This document shows positions 34,138-45,183 of a stretch of 64,000 nucleotides of DNA, piece after piece. The position numbers and the translations under genes were made by a program. The number at the start of each line of letters is the position of its first letter. Positions within the stretch are counted from its first letter, which is position 1. The DNA lies in the NCBI GenBank assembly GCA_039619475.1, contig CM077115.1, forward strand, positions 500,113,352-500,177,351, given 5' to 3'. A model generated the notes under the pieces. The model made no database searches, was not told the origin of the DNA, and worked only from the letters and a program-made list of their open reading frames with translations. The DNA comes from Icerya purchasi. Its lineage: Eukaryota > Arthropoda > Insecta > Hemiptera > Monophlebidae.

Positions 34138-34738
34138 AATCTTTATATTATAGTATAAAAAATAAATGCTAAAATAACAAACTAATACGTAAGTAACAAA
34201 ATTAATATAAGAATATCAAACTTGTTATCTTAGGAACGTTTTCGGGCATAACCCATCTTCAGCTAAAATATAATCGAACTAAATTAAAAACATAGTGTAA
34301 CAGTGAACACAATTTAAAACTTCACTTTGAAGCTAAAATAAAATTAAATTAAAAATAAATTAAAATGAAAATAACATGGAACATAGCACACATGTGATTT
34401 AATTTTTAGTTTCAATATGTGTTAGACTGTAGTTCAATTCACATGTGTGCTATGTTCCATGTTATTTTCATTTTAATTTATTTTTTATTTTTAATTTTAT
34501 TTTAGCTTCAAAGTGAAGTTTTAAATTGTGTTCATTGTTACACTATGTTTTTAATTTAGTTCGATTATATTTTAGCTGAAGATGGGTTATGCCCGAAAAC
34601 GTTCCTAAGATAACAAGTTTGATATTCTTATATTAATTTTGTTACTTACGTATTAGTTTGTTATTTTAGCATTTATTTTTTATACTATAGTTACTAACAA
34701 ACAGGATGATAAAATATTCTTTAATGAATCTTTATATT
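34138..34738. mobile_element. Hammerhead-bearing inverted-repeat element with 12-bp duplication
   Basis: AATCTTTATATT (34138-34149 and 34727-34738) flanks a 577-bp insertion. The arms are reverse complements over more than 230 bp, joined near 34410. Both hold TTAG-CTGAAGA-TGGGTTATGCCC-GAAAACGTTC-CTAA (minus 34230-34266, plus 34572-34608). This is a better hammerhead match than the 26.7-kb copy: CUGAAGA satisfies CUGANGA, H17 is C, and UUAG/CUAA closes stem I. One unpaired U lies before stem II. The right end holds TAACAAACAGGATG, the family end motif. It has no coding capacity. It follows the hAT-like element by about 70 bases. Confidence 0.82.
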
Positions 34739-35800
34739 GCGACCCGTTTCGTATTTATTCAGTTTAAATGTCATTCAAGTTAACGTTTGCCAAAAAAAGT
34801 ATCTCAGTTACGCAGCCCGGCTATATAAAACACCATTCGTATTTTTCATACGTATAAAGCCCGTTGGTATTGCAGCGAGGAATGTGAAAAATGGAACTTG
34901 TTTTTCTTTTCTTTTTTTCTTTTTTTGAAAATCGACTACGGTACATTTAAAAAAATTTGCATCACATGCCGAGTGGTGAACTTTTAAAGCAACACACATC
35001 TCGCGCGTACACGCTATTTTATTGAAAACTTTTAAATTTTTAAAAGATTAAATACTTAGCCCTGTTGTTTTCTCCTATTCAATTTTATTATGAAAAGTTT
35101 TCTACGTATAATCTGCGTTGATTATAATGCAAAATATCAATAAATAAATAAAACTAAAAGCTGTCCTTTGGCAGTTAACAATTTATTACCCAAATTTTTT
35201 ACATGCGTAATTCAAAAAAAAAATTTGGAAAATTTCAGCGCATATATAATAGTATCACTTTGTCATAGTTTGACTGCATTAAAGGAGTGTCCATAAATAT
35301 GTCTTAAAACAGACGATCCCGGTCGAAGAGTTAACATTTTTAAAATACGATTTCATAAAAGTATATTTGATGAATAACGAATAACAAAAATTTAATTCAA
35401 ATTTTAAATTCTCGATGCAGGTAAATTAAACTGGGTAGCTGCCCTTAGTCGGCCAAGCCCAAAAAAAAAAAAAAAAAAAATTAATATATACGTGTATATA
35501 CGTCGAAATATTTATTTGTGAATTATGAGTGATGTAAAAAGTTCGGGTAATAAAATATATAACATTAAGTAACCGCGAAAGGAGACAATTTTTAATTTTA
35601 TCTGTTCATATTAAATTTCATATTAAAATTACTATTACAGTACATTTTACTCGTTTTATGTTATTATTAGTTATTTGCTTCATTTAACTTCCGAAAAGTG
35701 TGGTGAAATTAACTGAGGTCGTTAGAAGTGAGGAATTTTATATATGTATAACAGTAAAGAAAAAATTATTATTTTTATCATTTTGCATCAATACAGTGAA
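34739..35800. other. No gene; poly(A) at 35461-35480
   Basis: AT-rich. GGCCAAGCCC followed by A20 near 35451-35480 looks like another retroelement 3' end without recognisable coding sequence. Confidence 0.5.
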
Positions 35801-35802
35801 AC

Positions 35803-37078
35803 AAATCTCAGGAAGGAGTCCTGAGCATCCTTTGTTTTCTAATGGCTATTAACACGTTAGAAGAAGTAATACCACGACCAATCAAATGTAGACTATTTGC
35901 AGACGACCTAAACGTTAACCACCAACGACCACGCATGCAGTCAATCTCTTCTCCAGCAAACGCTTCACAACCTCGAGTCATGGAGTAACACGGTAGGATT
36001 GGAGTTCTCACCAACAAAAACCAAATATATAATCTTCACCGGGAAGAAAAAAGTATCAAGCCTTACAGCTCCGGCTAAATAGAAACTTTCTACCCAAAAC
36101 CGACCAACACACCTTCCTTGGAGTTACTTTCGATCATCGTCTCAAGTGGACGGCACATCTGAGGCAACTTCGACATGAAACGCACCAAAGAATGAACATA
36201 CTGAAAATGCTCGGAAATAGGGCCTTCGGCCCTGGCCCCAAGAGGATGCTGCAGCTGTACAGGGCTCTTGTCCGTTCCAAGCTTGAATACGGCAGCCTGG
36301 CATATCTGTCGGCGTCAGAGACTTGCCTCCAAATACTTAACCCAGTACATAATGCTAGGATCCGAATAAGTCTGCATGCTTTTCCGACAAGCCGAATAAC
36401 TAACATGCAGCTCTTATGCGGTGAACCGCCTTCAAGCACTCGGAGGAAATTAACTGCTATCCGATATAGCCTCAAAGTCGAAGCAAATCCCGATCATCCA
36501 AATTAATATTGTACTCACAAACAATGAAACCTTCCTCTCCACTTACATACGCGAAATTAAAAGTGCTGCATATATCACAGAAGATGATACACCAGCCGAC
36601 AGAAAGAACGAAATTCTCGACCAGTGGCTGGAAAACTTACGCGTCACAGCACCAAGTACCCTGACCACGATAAAACTGAACAATAGCGACTGGACGGACA
36701 AAATATTCGAGGCAACAAAAAAGAATAAACCGCTCACATCAGCTATTATCAGGCTATATCTGGGTCATACACAGCTGACGCATAAGTTCATTCTCGAGAG
36801 GAAAGAGCCACCGATTTGTGAAACATGCCTTGGTGAAAGAATTACCCCATACAACATCCGGTACTATGCTGCTCCAAGGTCACCGCCAACCGACCAACTG
36901 CCACGGACCTCAACGCTTTTTTGGACATCAAGAACCTCAATAACATAATCAAATTTCTTAAACGTACAATGCTACACTTAGTTTTATAAAACTATATACC
37001 GTACTGTAACTAGACTAAGTAGATTATAGCCTATGTAGGCAGTAAAAATCTAAATAAATAAATAAATAAAAAAAAATG
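35803..37078 (+). pseudogene. 5'-truncated I-like LINE ORF2 (RT second half to C terminus)
   Basis: Begins inside RT motif B (QEGVLSILCFLMAINT), then CRLFADDLNVN (motif C), with frame changes near 35935 and 36060. It resumes as FLGVTFDHRLKWTAHLRQL, MLQLYRALVRSKLEYGSLAY and ARIRISLHAFPTSRI, the usual post-RT blocks. RNase H is not evident. A later frame gives LYLGHTQLTHKFILERKEPP and ICETCLGERITPYNI, the C-terminal knuckle with its last ligands lost. The 3' end is an (AAAT)n-type tail at 37051-37072. Possible short duplication TGAAAC on each side, weak. Related to the LINEs at 20-26 kb and 42.8-46.5 kb. Confidence 0.8.
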
Positions 37079-37906
37079 AAACGCAAAAAATTAATTTAGC
37101 ACCGAATAAAGGAAAATTTGATTTATTACGTTTAATGATAAAATATTAATGATGGTTATGGAAAAACAAATAATTTAAAAATTTAATCGCAAACTACAAT
37201 TTGCTCGCACAGCCAACTTGTTGTAGTGTTCAAGAAAACGTATTTCACATTCCACATTCCACATTTCTCGCTCCAATAACAGGCTTCACGGTAAATAAGT
37301 TTAATTGTATCGACTATATCATCGTTTAAAAAAAGAAAAATAGAAAGAAAAAAGAAAAGATTGGTTTATCGCCTTGTAGAATTTTAATTGCACTATATTT
37401 TTGTTATATTTGCGTTTCATGTACACGCTTTTGCTTATTTATTATTTAATTACGTTCACATTTTGCATTCTACCCCTTGTCAGTAATAAATTATTAATTT
37501 CTATAAAAACAATATTTAAATTAAAGTTTTTTACAAATACAGAAAATGACTTCGAATAATTATTGATGACCCTTCTTTTTTTCTTTCCAGTATTGCATAA
37601 CTTTTCAAAAACAAATTGATCAAAAATTCAATGGTAATATTCATCTGAAATATTGATTTATAATAATTTAGAAAATTAACGAAAACGATGAAATAAAATA
37701 GTGCGATACCTTCGCATACGCTTGAAGTAACCTCTTAGGACTCTTTGCGTAATTTTTAACCATGCTGTTAAGAACCGCGTTCAACGCTGAAGCAGTGTAA
37801 ATACTTACGAGTGGATCAATTCGCCGTGTCTTATGGACAGCATCCTGTACTCGTTATCAAGTTGGTTTATAATAATAATAATAATAATAATAATAATTAT
37901 AGACAT
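37079..37906. other. No gene; (AAT)n microsatellite
   Basis: AT-rich. (AAT)n at about 37870-37896, just before the possible hAT end at 37907. Confidence 0.55.
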
Positions 37907-38046
37907 CAGTGGCGTATTTTTGGGAGGGGTTTTTTTCAAACTCCCTTCGAAATTATGGAGAGATTATCAACGGCCCGCCCAAAGGCACATAAAAACAAGA
38001 AACTGCTCGGAGCGGTACAGTTTGAGGGGCAGAATTATATTTATTG

Positions 38047-39080
38047 TACATCAATACTTTGCTATACAGCCCCTATTTTTACAGCTTTTCGCTATAACGG
38101 CCTTTTTCAAATTATGGAAATTTTTCGTTTTACGGCCTTAATGTTTTTCGCTGTACGGCCAAAAAGAAACAAAAAAATGAGTCTTTTTTTTGGGGGGCTC
38201 GTCAACCAAGGACCTTTACCCAGGAACAAAAGGTAAGGAAAGAAGTCGGTTATATTTTGATCTGATCAGAAATTTTATCAAAATAGGAGCAAATAGCAGG
38301 CATAATTAGTGGGGGGAAGGAAAGGACAGGATATAGGAAGCACAATAAGGGGTAAGAAAACCAAGCTTAAGCAAATAACAATACAAGGCAGAACGCTTCA
38401 CAGAAAAAGATAAACACTGTGGAAGAACACATGATCGGCGTCGCAAATAACTGCATCATCCGGATAATGGAGAGGACAGTGTAGAGAAGAAATCAAGGAA
38501 AAACGAAATCCGGAGAAGGGCAGCAAAGAATGGCCAAAGCGCATACGAACAATGGAAACAACATCAGAATATCGAAGAAGAGAGGGGGATGCAAAAGACA
38601 CCGTGAATATGCAGGAGGCGAAAATTTGGAAACCAAATTAGAGAACTTTACATATTTCTTTAATTTTAATGACACTGAATGATTTTATGTGATACGAATT
38701 TAATTTAGATATGTAATGAATTCGAATTCATTTTTTTTTTTGCTTTAAATTTTTGTTTTGTTGTTGAATGTTTTTTTTTTTTTTTTTTTTTGTAATTTTA
38801 ATTAATAATGAATAATCACGAATTTAATTTTTATTTATTTTTGAATTTCCGTTATTTTATGTTATACATATATGAGACTGTTATGTGAAATTTAAAAAAA
38901 ACTTTTAAATTAAAAACTTGATTATTTTATAAAAAATTGGAACGAATTCTATTCAATTTGTATGAATTTGTATTAAAACATTTGATTCGATATACAGTTT
39001 TTCGCTTTACGGCCAATTTTCCCGGAACCTATATCTAGGAGGCTGTATAGCGAAACTTATTGGTGTGTACCTACACTGTA
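38047..39080. mobile_element. Tigger/pogo-like MITE interrupted by a LINE tail
   Basis: The left part TCAATACTTTGCTATACAGCC and the right part, read inward, CCAATAAGTTTCGCTATACAGCC, are inverted repeats. TA borders both ends (38047-38048 and 39079-39080), with the right end starting CAGTG. The repeated words 'TTTTCGCTNTACGGCC' in the subterminal regions (38085-38160 and 38998-39015) add support. The LINE tail at 38175-38690 splits it. Non-coding. Confidence 0.6.
38175..38690 (-). pseudogene. 3' end of the I-like LINE family, minus strand
   Basis: The minus-strand frame has VVSIVRMRFGHSLLPFSGFR, then FSLISSLHCPLHYPDDAVIC and DADHVFF, equivalent to the 14.1- and 14.9-kb copies. The 3' UTR has CTGGGTAAAGGTCC...GACGAGCCCCC followed by A9, seen as T9 at 38181-38189. 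Truncated at its 5' end near 38690, it lies within the Tigger-like element. Confidence 0.75.
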
Positions 39081-39510
39081 AAGGAATTGTTTTTTAAAGT
39101 GATACGCTTGTACTTGGTTATAAGCGAAATACTTTTCCTTTTTCATTCATGTTTAATTATATTTTATTTATAAAATAACCGCGCCGCCGTTTGTTGTTTT
39201 TGTTTTCAATCGCTTTATAGCGAGGGTAAAAATAATTCGATGCGAAATATTTTTCTACTTTTCTTATAATAAATAACAAACAAATAAAGATTCTTAATTT
39301 TTCACACGGGGGGACAATTCTCAGTTTCTCGCTAAATAAACTTAAAATTCAGGCGGACCACTGGAAAGATTTTTGCTAATCATGTTTTATTTTTCATGCT
39401 ATCAGAGCTTTTTAATAATATCGGTGTGCATAGAAAACATATTTACGGATTCCAGAAGTTAGTGTACACAATATTCAGTTGATTTAAAGTAGATTTTTAT
39501 TGGAAAAAAA

Positions 39511-39513
39511 AAA

Positions 39514-39600
<87 letters not shown>

Positions 39601-39602
39601 AA
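39511..39602. repeat. (AAAT)n microsatellite, about 90 bp
   Basis: About 22 uninterrupted tetranucleotide units preceded by A9. Confidence 0.97.
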
Positions 39603-39827
39603 AAGAAAAGACTGAAAAGAAACGAAAATCAGACGTAATTTAGATTTTATTAGTTCCTGCGCAGTTTGTCATATGGCTGGTTATTAGTATATCCTAAAAA
39701 TAGCGGTACTAGATTTTAAAAAAACGTAACAATTTTGTCTTTTAATATTCTTGTTGCTTCTTAGCTCAATTTTTTTATTTGATTTTTTGAGCCCGCTCGC
39801 CGAAAAAGTGTTTCAAGTACGCTACTG

Positions 39828-41280
39828 ATAATACATATGTGTATTACAAAAACAGTCTGCTGATCATCGTGTTGTATATTCGTGAATTTTCGAGATGTGA
39901 CAAATATATTACGGACTGATTTAGCATCACTAACTTTAAAGGCACATGGTGCTAGTGATGATATATATTTTTTTTTCATGGAATCTCGACTCCGCCAATG
40001 TAACAGTGAATTTTTGTTCATTGTGTAAATAAACATATTTTTTATTCGATAGCAAAATTGAAAAAAAAAAAAAAGAAAAAGTTCAACATATTTATGAACA
40101 CGATTTACTAATTGAAAAACTCAAAACTACGTGTTGCTGCCGTAAACACCAGATCAAAAATCCCTAGTCGCCGGAGTTGCTTCGTTAAATCATCCACTAG
40201 CAAGGACATTTTTCTCTCACGACTGCGCGCTGACATCGAAATTATTATTTGTAAAAAAAGGAAATAGGCCGCGATCTCGAGAAATATGCATAGCGTGCAC
40301 AACATTAATAAATTCCTGTTAAAAGCGAAAGCAGCTGGAACAGAGCGCGCCTACTGAGAGAAAAATTTAGCGAAACCGTTTCGCTACGTACATTTTTCAT
40401 AAATGTGAGGAAACAGTTTAGGAAAAAGGTTATAGGACAATGCGGATTACGCTGACTAGCCGGAAAACCTTCTAAATTATACCGCCGGGAACAACTTTTC
40501 AAGCTAAACCACGTACACGCCATTATCACGTTAAATGCTCAACAGTGTCGCACATGGCCAGTGTACGCGTCTAATGTCCCGGATAGTTTACATCTCTTCG
40601 AAATAGATGCAACATTCGCTGGTTACCTTAATGGAAAACGGTTTCAGATCGTCATTATTGCAGCGAGTAAAAAACTGGCATAATTTCTCGTTTCACGAAT
40701 AGGAAAATTAGTTTACAAAATATTTAAACGAGTACTTCTAAAGGATTCGCACTGGAACAAGCGTATAATACGGCGAATGATCTAACAAAAACGGTTTCAA
40801 GCAATAATTGTTACTACCGTCAGGATTGCGGCTTTACCGAAACCAGTCCGTACAAATATTAATGTTTTCATTATAATAAATGACGTTTTAATGTACGTAT
40901 GATATTATTTAAAAGAACATTTTAATGATTTTTATTTTTTTTCGGTATCCAAAATTAACGGTACTTAAAAAAATTTGCTTCAGCATAATGGATTAAGAAA
41001 ACCATTAACATTTTATAATGCTCTTTTTTCCGCAGTGTGCATTGCCGGTAACTGCCTAGGCTATCACATGGATCCGTTGTTTGTATTATATTGGATTCTT
41101 TAGTCCAACAAACTAAACGAATGCCAAAGGCTTGGTAACGGTCAGCGAAATATTTGAACGGATGTCGATAACGTGTGTGTGCATTCCCTGCAGCATATGA
41201 AAGGCCAGTGAATATTCCACGATAAAACAAAACGGGGACAAGCGCGCCTGGCTAAAGAGGCCGCTTCAGGTCATAGAAAA
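39828..41280. other. No gene recognised
   Basis: Somewhat less AT-rich at 40100-40560, where minus-strand frames of 65 and 74 codons exist without known motifs. A host exon cannot be excluded but is not supported. Confidence 0.45.
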
Positions 41281-41819
41281 TACAATGGAAATTGTTTAAC
41301 ACGAAACCGGTTAACCTGAAAAATCGCTTAATTTCGAAACAACACTACGGTCCCGACAAAATGCCATATAATTACATACATTTTTTTTCTTTTATCACGA
41401 AACAACACGAAACAAAAATCGCTTAACACGAAAAGATTTTGCTTCTCAGAAGGACAAATATACCTGCTTTTCCAGTCGCATCCCCTAAACAGATACAATA
41501 AAATTAACAATGGTTACTATTATTTACCCCCTGGGAATGCAATACTACTTAATTTCGGTCGACAAGTTTCCCAAAAAACGATAATAATTTTTCATGTTTT
41601 TTTTTATAATGTAATTATTTGAAGTGTATATACTTGTACTACCTACAAGTGCTAATGTTAGCGGAAAATCGAATTGATACATTTTACCGACATTAAAAAT
41701 ATTGGTGAGTTTTTAATTTTCGTTACTTTTTTTGCATTTTTTTCGGTTAACACGAAATCCTTTTAACACGAAGAAAAATTTCGGTCCCTTCAGTTTCGTG
41801 TTAAGCGGTTTCCACTGTA
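41281..41819. mobile_element. Tigger/pogo-like MITE with TA duplication
   Basis: The ends CAATGGAAATTGTTTAACAC (41283) and, read inward from 41817, CAGTGGAAACCGCTTAACAC continue as inverted repeats through ACGAAAC. They are flanked by TA on both sides (41281-41282, 41818-41819). CAGTGGAAACC is a typical Tigger terminus. TTAACACGAAA words repeat inside. Size 535 bp, non-coding. Confidence 0.78.
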
Positions 41820-42777
41820 TATGTATATCTTTCTTTAAGGGAACTGACTGCCGAGAAGTCGCTGAGTCCTTTTCTATTCAGGAGTCACAACGGTTCTTCA
41901 GTTATAGATTTTACCTTTCGAAAGCGTGTAGTCTGAAAAAGTCAGTCGTCGTGATTCCGCCGTGAAAAAATGTACTCCGCAAGAATTTCGTTAGCGGCAG
42001 TGGACCGTATACAAGATGGGGCATTGGACATATCATAGTCGACCGGGTATAATCGTTAGCATAAATTGAAATTCCATTTAAATATATTTTTCTTATCTCT
42101 AACGAAAACAATATGCACGGTTTTTTGTAATCGCGTATGTCGCAATATTTATTCTTTTTCTTTCTTCGAACTTATTCGATCAGAAAGCGTTTATAAAGCT
42201 GTTCCCCCCATTTCATTACAGGCACTCAAGTAGTGGATAAATGCTGGTTCTGCAAGGTGATAATTTAACCCCAAAACTGTGTGCAGAGCGAAGAAACTAA
42301 CCTCATTCCCGGCACCGAGGCTCAAAAGCTGACCCGAATTTTCTACCAGGGAGTTGCAAAATTCATCCAAACCCCGCTCTCCCCTCGTCTTATATTTCCG
42401 ATAATCCGTAGGAATTTTCAAAATCTAATCCGAATTATGGTCATCAACTTTATTAAAATTCACTCAAGTCGTAAGTATAGTATTCTCGATGAGCGATAAT
42501 TAACCGACGACATGATCGCCATGGTTTTTTATGATAAATGTAAATATTTTTTTGTAAATTTATGTCAGATATACACGCAAAGTTCGACAATTCTAAAAGT
42601 TCTGACACGCTTATTTTCAACTTTAAAACAAGATGAATATTCAAACACTGCGGAATAAAACACAACTGCACGGAAAGCATCAAGTCGACTTGATAAAATA
42701 TTGCGAAAGAATTACCTATTTCTGGTTTGAAAAGGGTTACATATTTTATGTGGAAACTTGGAGGATTTTGTAGAGTT
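41820..42777. other. No gene recognised
   Basis: Mixed sequence between a MITE and the truncated LINE. Overlapping short frames at 42191-42499 on both strands show no domain. Confidence 0.5.
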
Positions 42778-45183
42778 TTAAAAGGGATGAAAGCGAAAAT
42801 ATTGGAAAGTGATGAAAGTTAAGTACGAAAATTTAGTTTTATTATTGATCCGCTTTAATATACCGAGAGCTTTAATGCATGTCTTCGTGAGATCCTTGAT
42901 ATGTGCGTTCCATAGGAACTTGCTGTCGACTGTTACTCCAAGGTAGCGTACCTCCTCTTGGAACTGCAGTTCTAAGCTGTTCAGGAAAATTCGAGGCCGT
43001 TGACAGTATTTAGTGGTCCGATGAAAATCTACACATGTTGTCTTTTTCGCAGATAATTTGAAGCCTCGCGCAGGCGCCCATTCGGAGAGGTAGTTAATAC
43101 ATCGTTGCATGACTTTGCTTGCTCTGGTAGGTGAAGAGGATTGAAATGTTATCGTCAAATCATCAGCAAATAGACTAAACTGTACGGGCGCTCGAACGGC
43201 TAGCTGGATGTCATTGATGGCTAATAGAAAAAGTGTAACGCTAAGGACACATCCTTGAGGCACCCCATTTTCCATGGAAAATAGCTGCGAAAAAGTTAAC
43301 CGAACTCTGATTTGCCTCTTCGCTAGAAAACTTTGGATACGACTAGCCATGCGACCACGGATTCCTGCTTTATGTAGGCTCGTAAGGGCTGATATCTCCA
43401 TACCGTGTCATACGCTTTTTGAAGATCAAAAAAGACAGCATATAAGTGCGCACGATTAGTAAATGCTTTCTGAGCCTTGAGTTGGAGATTTACGATAGCT
43501 TGAATTGCTGAGCGGTATTTGCGGAATCCATATTGGTGAGGAGTAAATATCTTGTTCATTTCAAGGGTCCAGATTAACCTTTTTCGAACGATTTTTTCCA
43601 ATAGTTTGCCCAGAGTACTTGTGAACGCGATAGGCCGGTAGCTAGATGCTTCGGTTTTTACTTTTCCTTTTTTTAATATTGGGATTACTACGGCTATTTT
43701 CCTGCTCGTAGGGAATATTCCCTCATTCCACAATCTGTTCAGGATATGTAATAAATATACTTTAGCCGATAGATATACTTTAACATAACAGGATGAACGT
43801 TGTCCGGACCTGGCGAGGAAGCATGGACATAATATTGGATACAATGTTCTAGTTCCCTTAGCGATATGGGACAATTGTACTCTTCCTCGTTACTGAAACC
43901 GAAGCTCAATGGAATGGCTTCTGTCCTTTGCTTATAACGCATAAATTCTTCGCAATAGTTCAAATTAGACGATACGGCGGAGAAATGGGAAGCTAACATG
44001 TCGGCCATTTCGTTAATGTTGGTAATAAGTAAACCGTCTTTGAATAAAGCGGAGATAGTTTCCTTATAGTTTTTCCCATTGATCAGATGGATTTTCTTCC
44101 ACACAGCGGAAACGGGTACATGCTGATTAATAGATGATGTAAAATCTTGCCAGCACACTTCCTTTTGGCTGCTCTGATGAGAGAACGTGCATGTGCACGT
44201 CGTTTGCGATAATTAATAAGGTTCGTTATTGAGTTGCGCCTTTTTAGTACTCTCAGTGTCTTTTTACGGAGATTTATTGCCTTTGCAATATTATTGTTCC
44301 ACCAAGAAACCCGTTTATTTGACGACGGACTGGACGAGGACAAGGGTATAGCTAGACGTCCAGCTTCAGTGATTTTTTTTGTTAAAAATTCGACATCTTC
44401 TTCTACATCATCGAAATGTTTGGAGTGGATTTCGGTGCCCTCAGTGAACCTTGGCCAGTTGGCTTCCTTTATCTTCCATTTTCGACACCGCGACGATTGG
44501 AAGCTAGGTACGTTGTATACCAGGAAGATGAGGTAGTGGTCGCTATCGCAAACATCTGTGTGGCTTTGCCAGTCAATTTGATCGATAACATCGACGGAGA
44601 TCAGCGTAAAATCGATTGACGAAAAACGCCCTGTTTTTGCATCAATGTGAGTTGGTTGATCCCCCTGGTTTATTAAAGCGATGTTAGGGTTATTGATAAG
44701 TAAGTTATTAATTTGATTTCCTCTGGAATTCTGATATCTGGAACCCCACGTATAACCGTGTGCATTGAAATCGTCAAGAAGAATAAACGGCTGTGGTAGC
44801 TGATTTATAATTTCTTCAAAGTCGTATAGTGAGGTTTGCCGGTTTGGTGGAATGTAAATATTGCATATTGTGATGGGTTTACGATGAATTGTTGGGAGTG
44901 CTGTTGTAACAGTAACTGCTTGAATATCGGAGGTAATTGAAAGCGGAATCACTTGTGGAATAGAATCACGTATCAAGGTTAAAACTCCTCCAGCTGCTAT
45001 TATTAAGTGAGAGGTATCATCGAATCGAAATGGTTCGTAACTACGAATAGAAAAACACTGATTAGGTTTCAAATGGGATTCTTGGATGCATATCACTGGT
45101 GGTTGGTGTTGAGCTGTCAGCGTATGTAACTCAGCTAGGCGCGAGAATACACCATTAATATTCCACTGCAGGATTTTACTCAT
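42778..45183 (-). pseudogene. I-like LINE ORF2 (endonuclease and RT), frameshifted and 3' truncated
   Basis: Starts at 45183 with MSKILQWNINGVFSRLAELH. The endonuclease domain runs to about 44500, with QWNING, CIQESHL, LLDDFNAHGYTWGS (the usual GDFN is DDFN) and CDSDHYL. A frameshift at about 44155 leads to CWQDFTSSINQHVPVSAVWK. A second irregularity is at about 43750-43800, with a short local duplication (AATATACTTTA). RT has ASSYRPIAFTSTLGKLLEKI, FFDLQKAYDTVW (motif A), NGVPQGCVLSVTLF (motif B), LFADDLTIT (motif C) and VRYLGVTVDSKFLWNAH. The element stops at about 42820 with no RNase H, knuckle or 3' UTR. The start codon overlaps the ORF1 stop by 8 bases (ATGAGTAA). Confidence 0.88.

Larger units (their letters stand above)
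37907..39827. mobile_element. Possible hAT-like element hosting nested insertions
   Basis: The left end CAGTGGCGTATTTTTGGG (37907) and the right end, read inward from 39827, CAGTAGCGTACTTGAAACAC, match at 9 of the first 10 bases. Flanks ATAGACAT and ATAATACAT are only loosely similar. If real, the element contains the Tigger-like element at 38049-39078 and an AAAT microsatellite. Boundaries need comparison with other copies. Confidence 0.35.

Noticed and set aside
39511..39602. CRISPR-like regular repetition
   Set aside because: Simple AAAT microsatellite without spacers. No CRISPR array in the window, and the genome is eukaryotic.
40108..40529. Two minus-strand frames in a less AT-rich area
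   Set aside because: No splice structure or motif could be supported. Left as unassigned.
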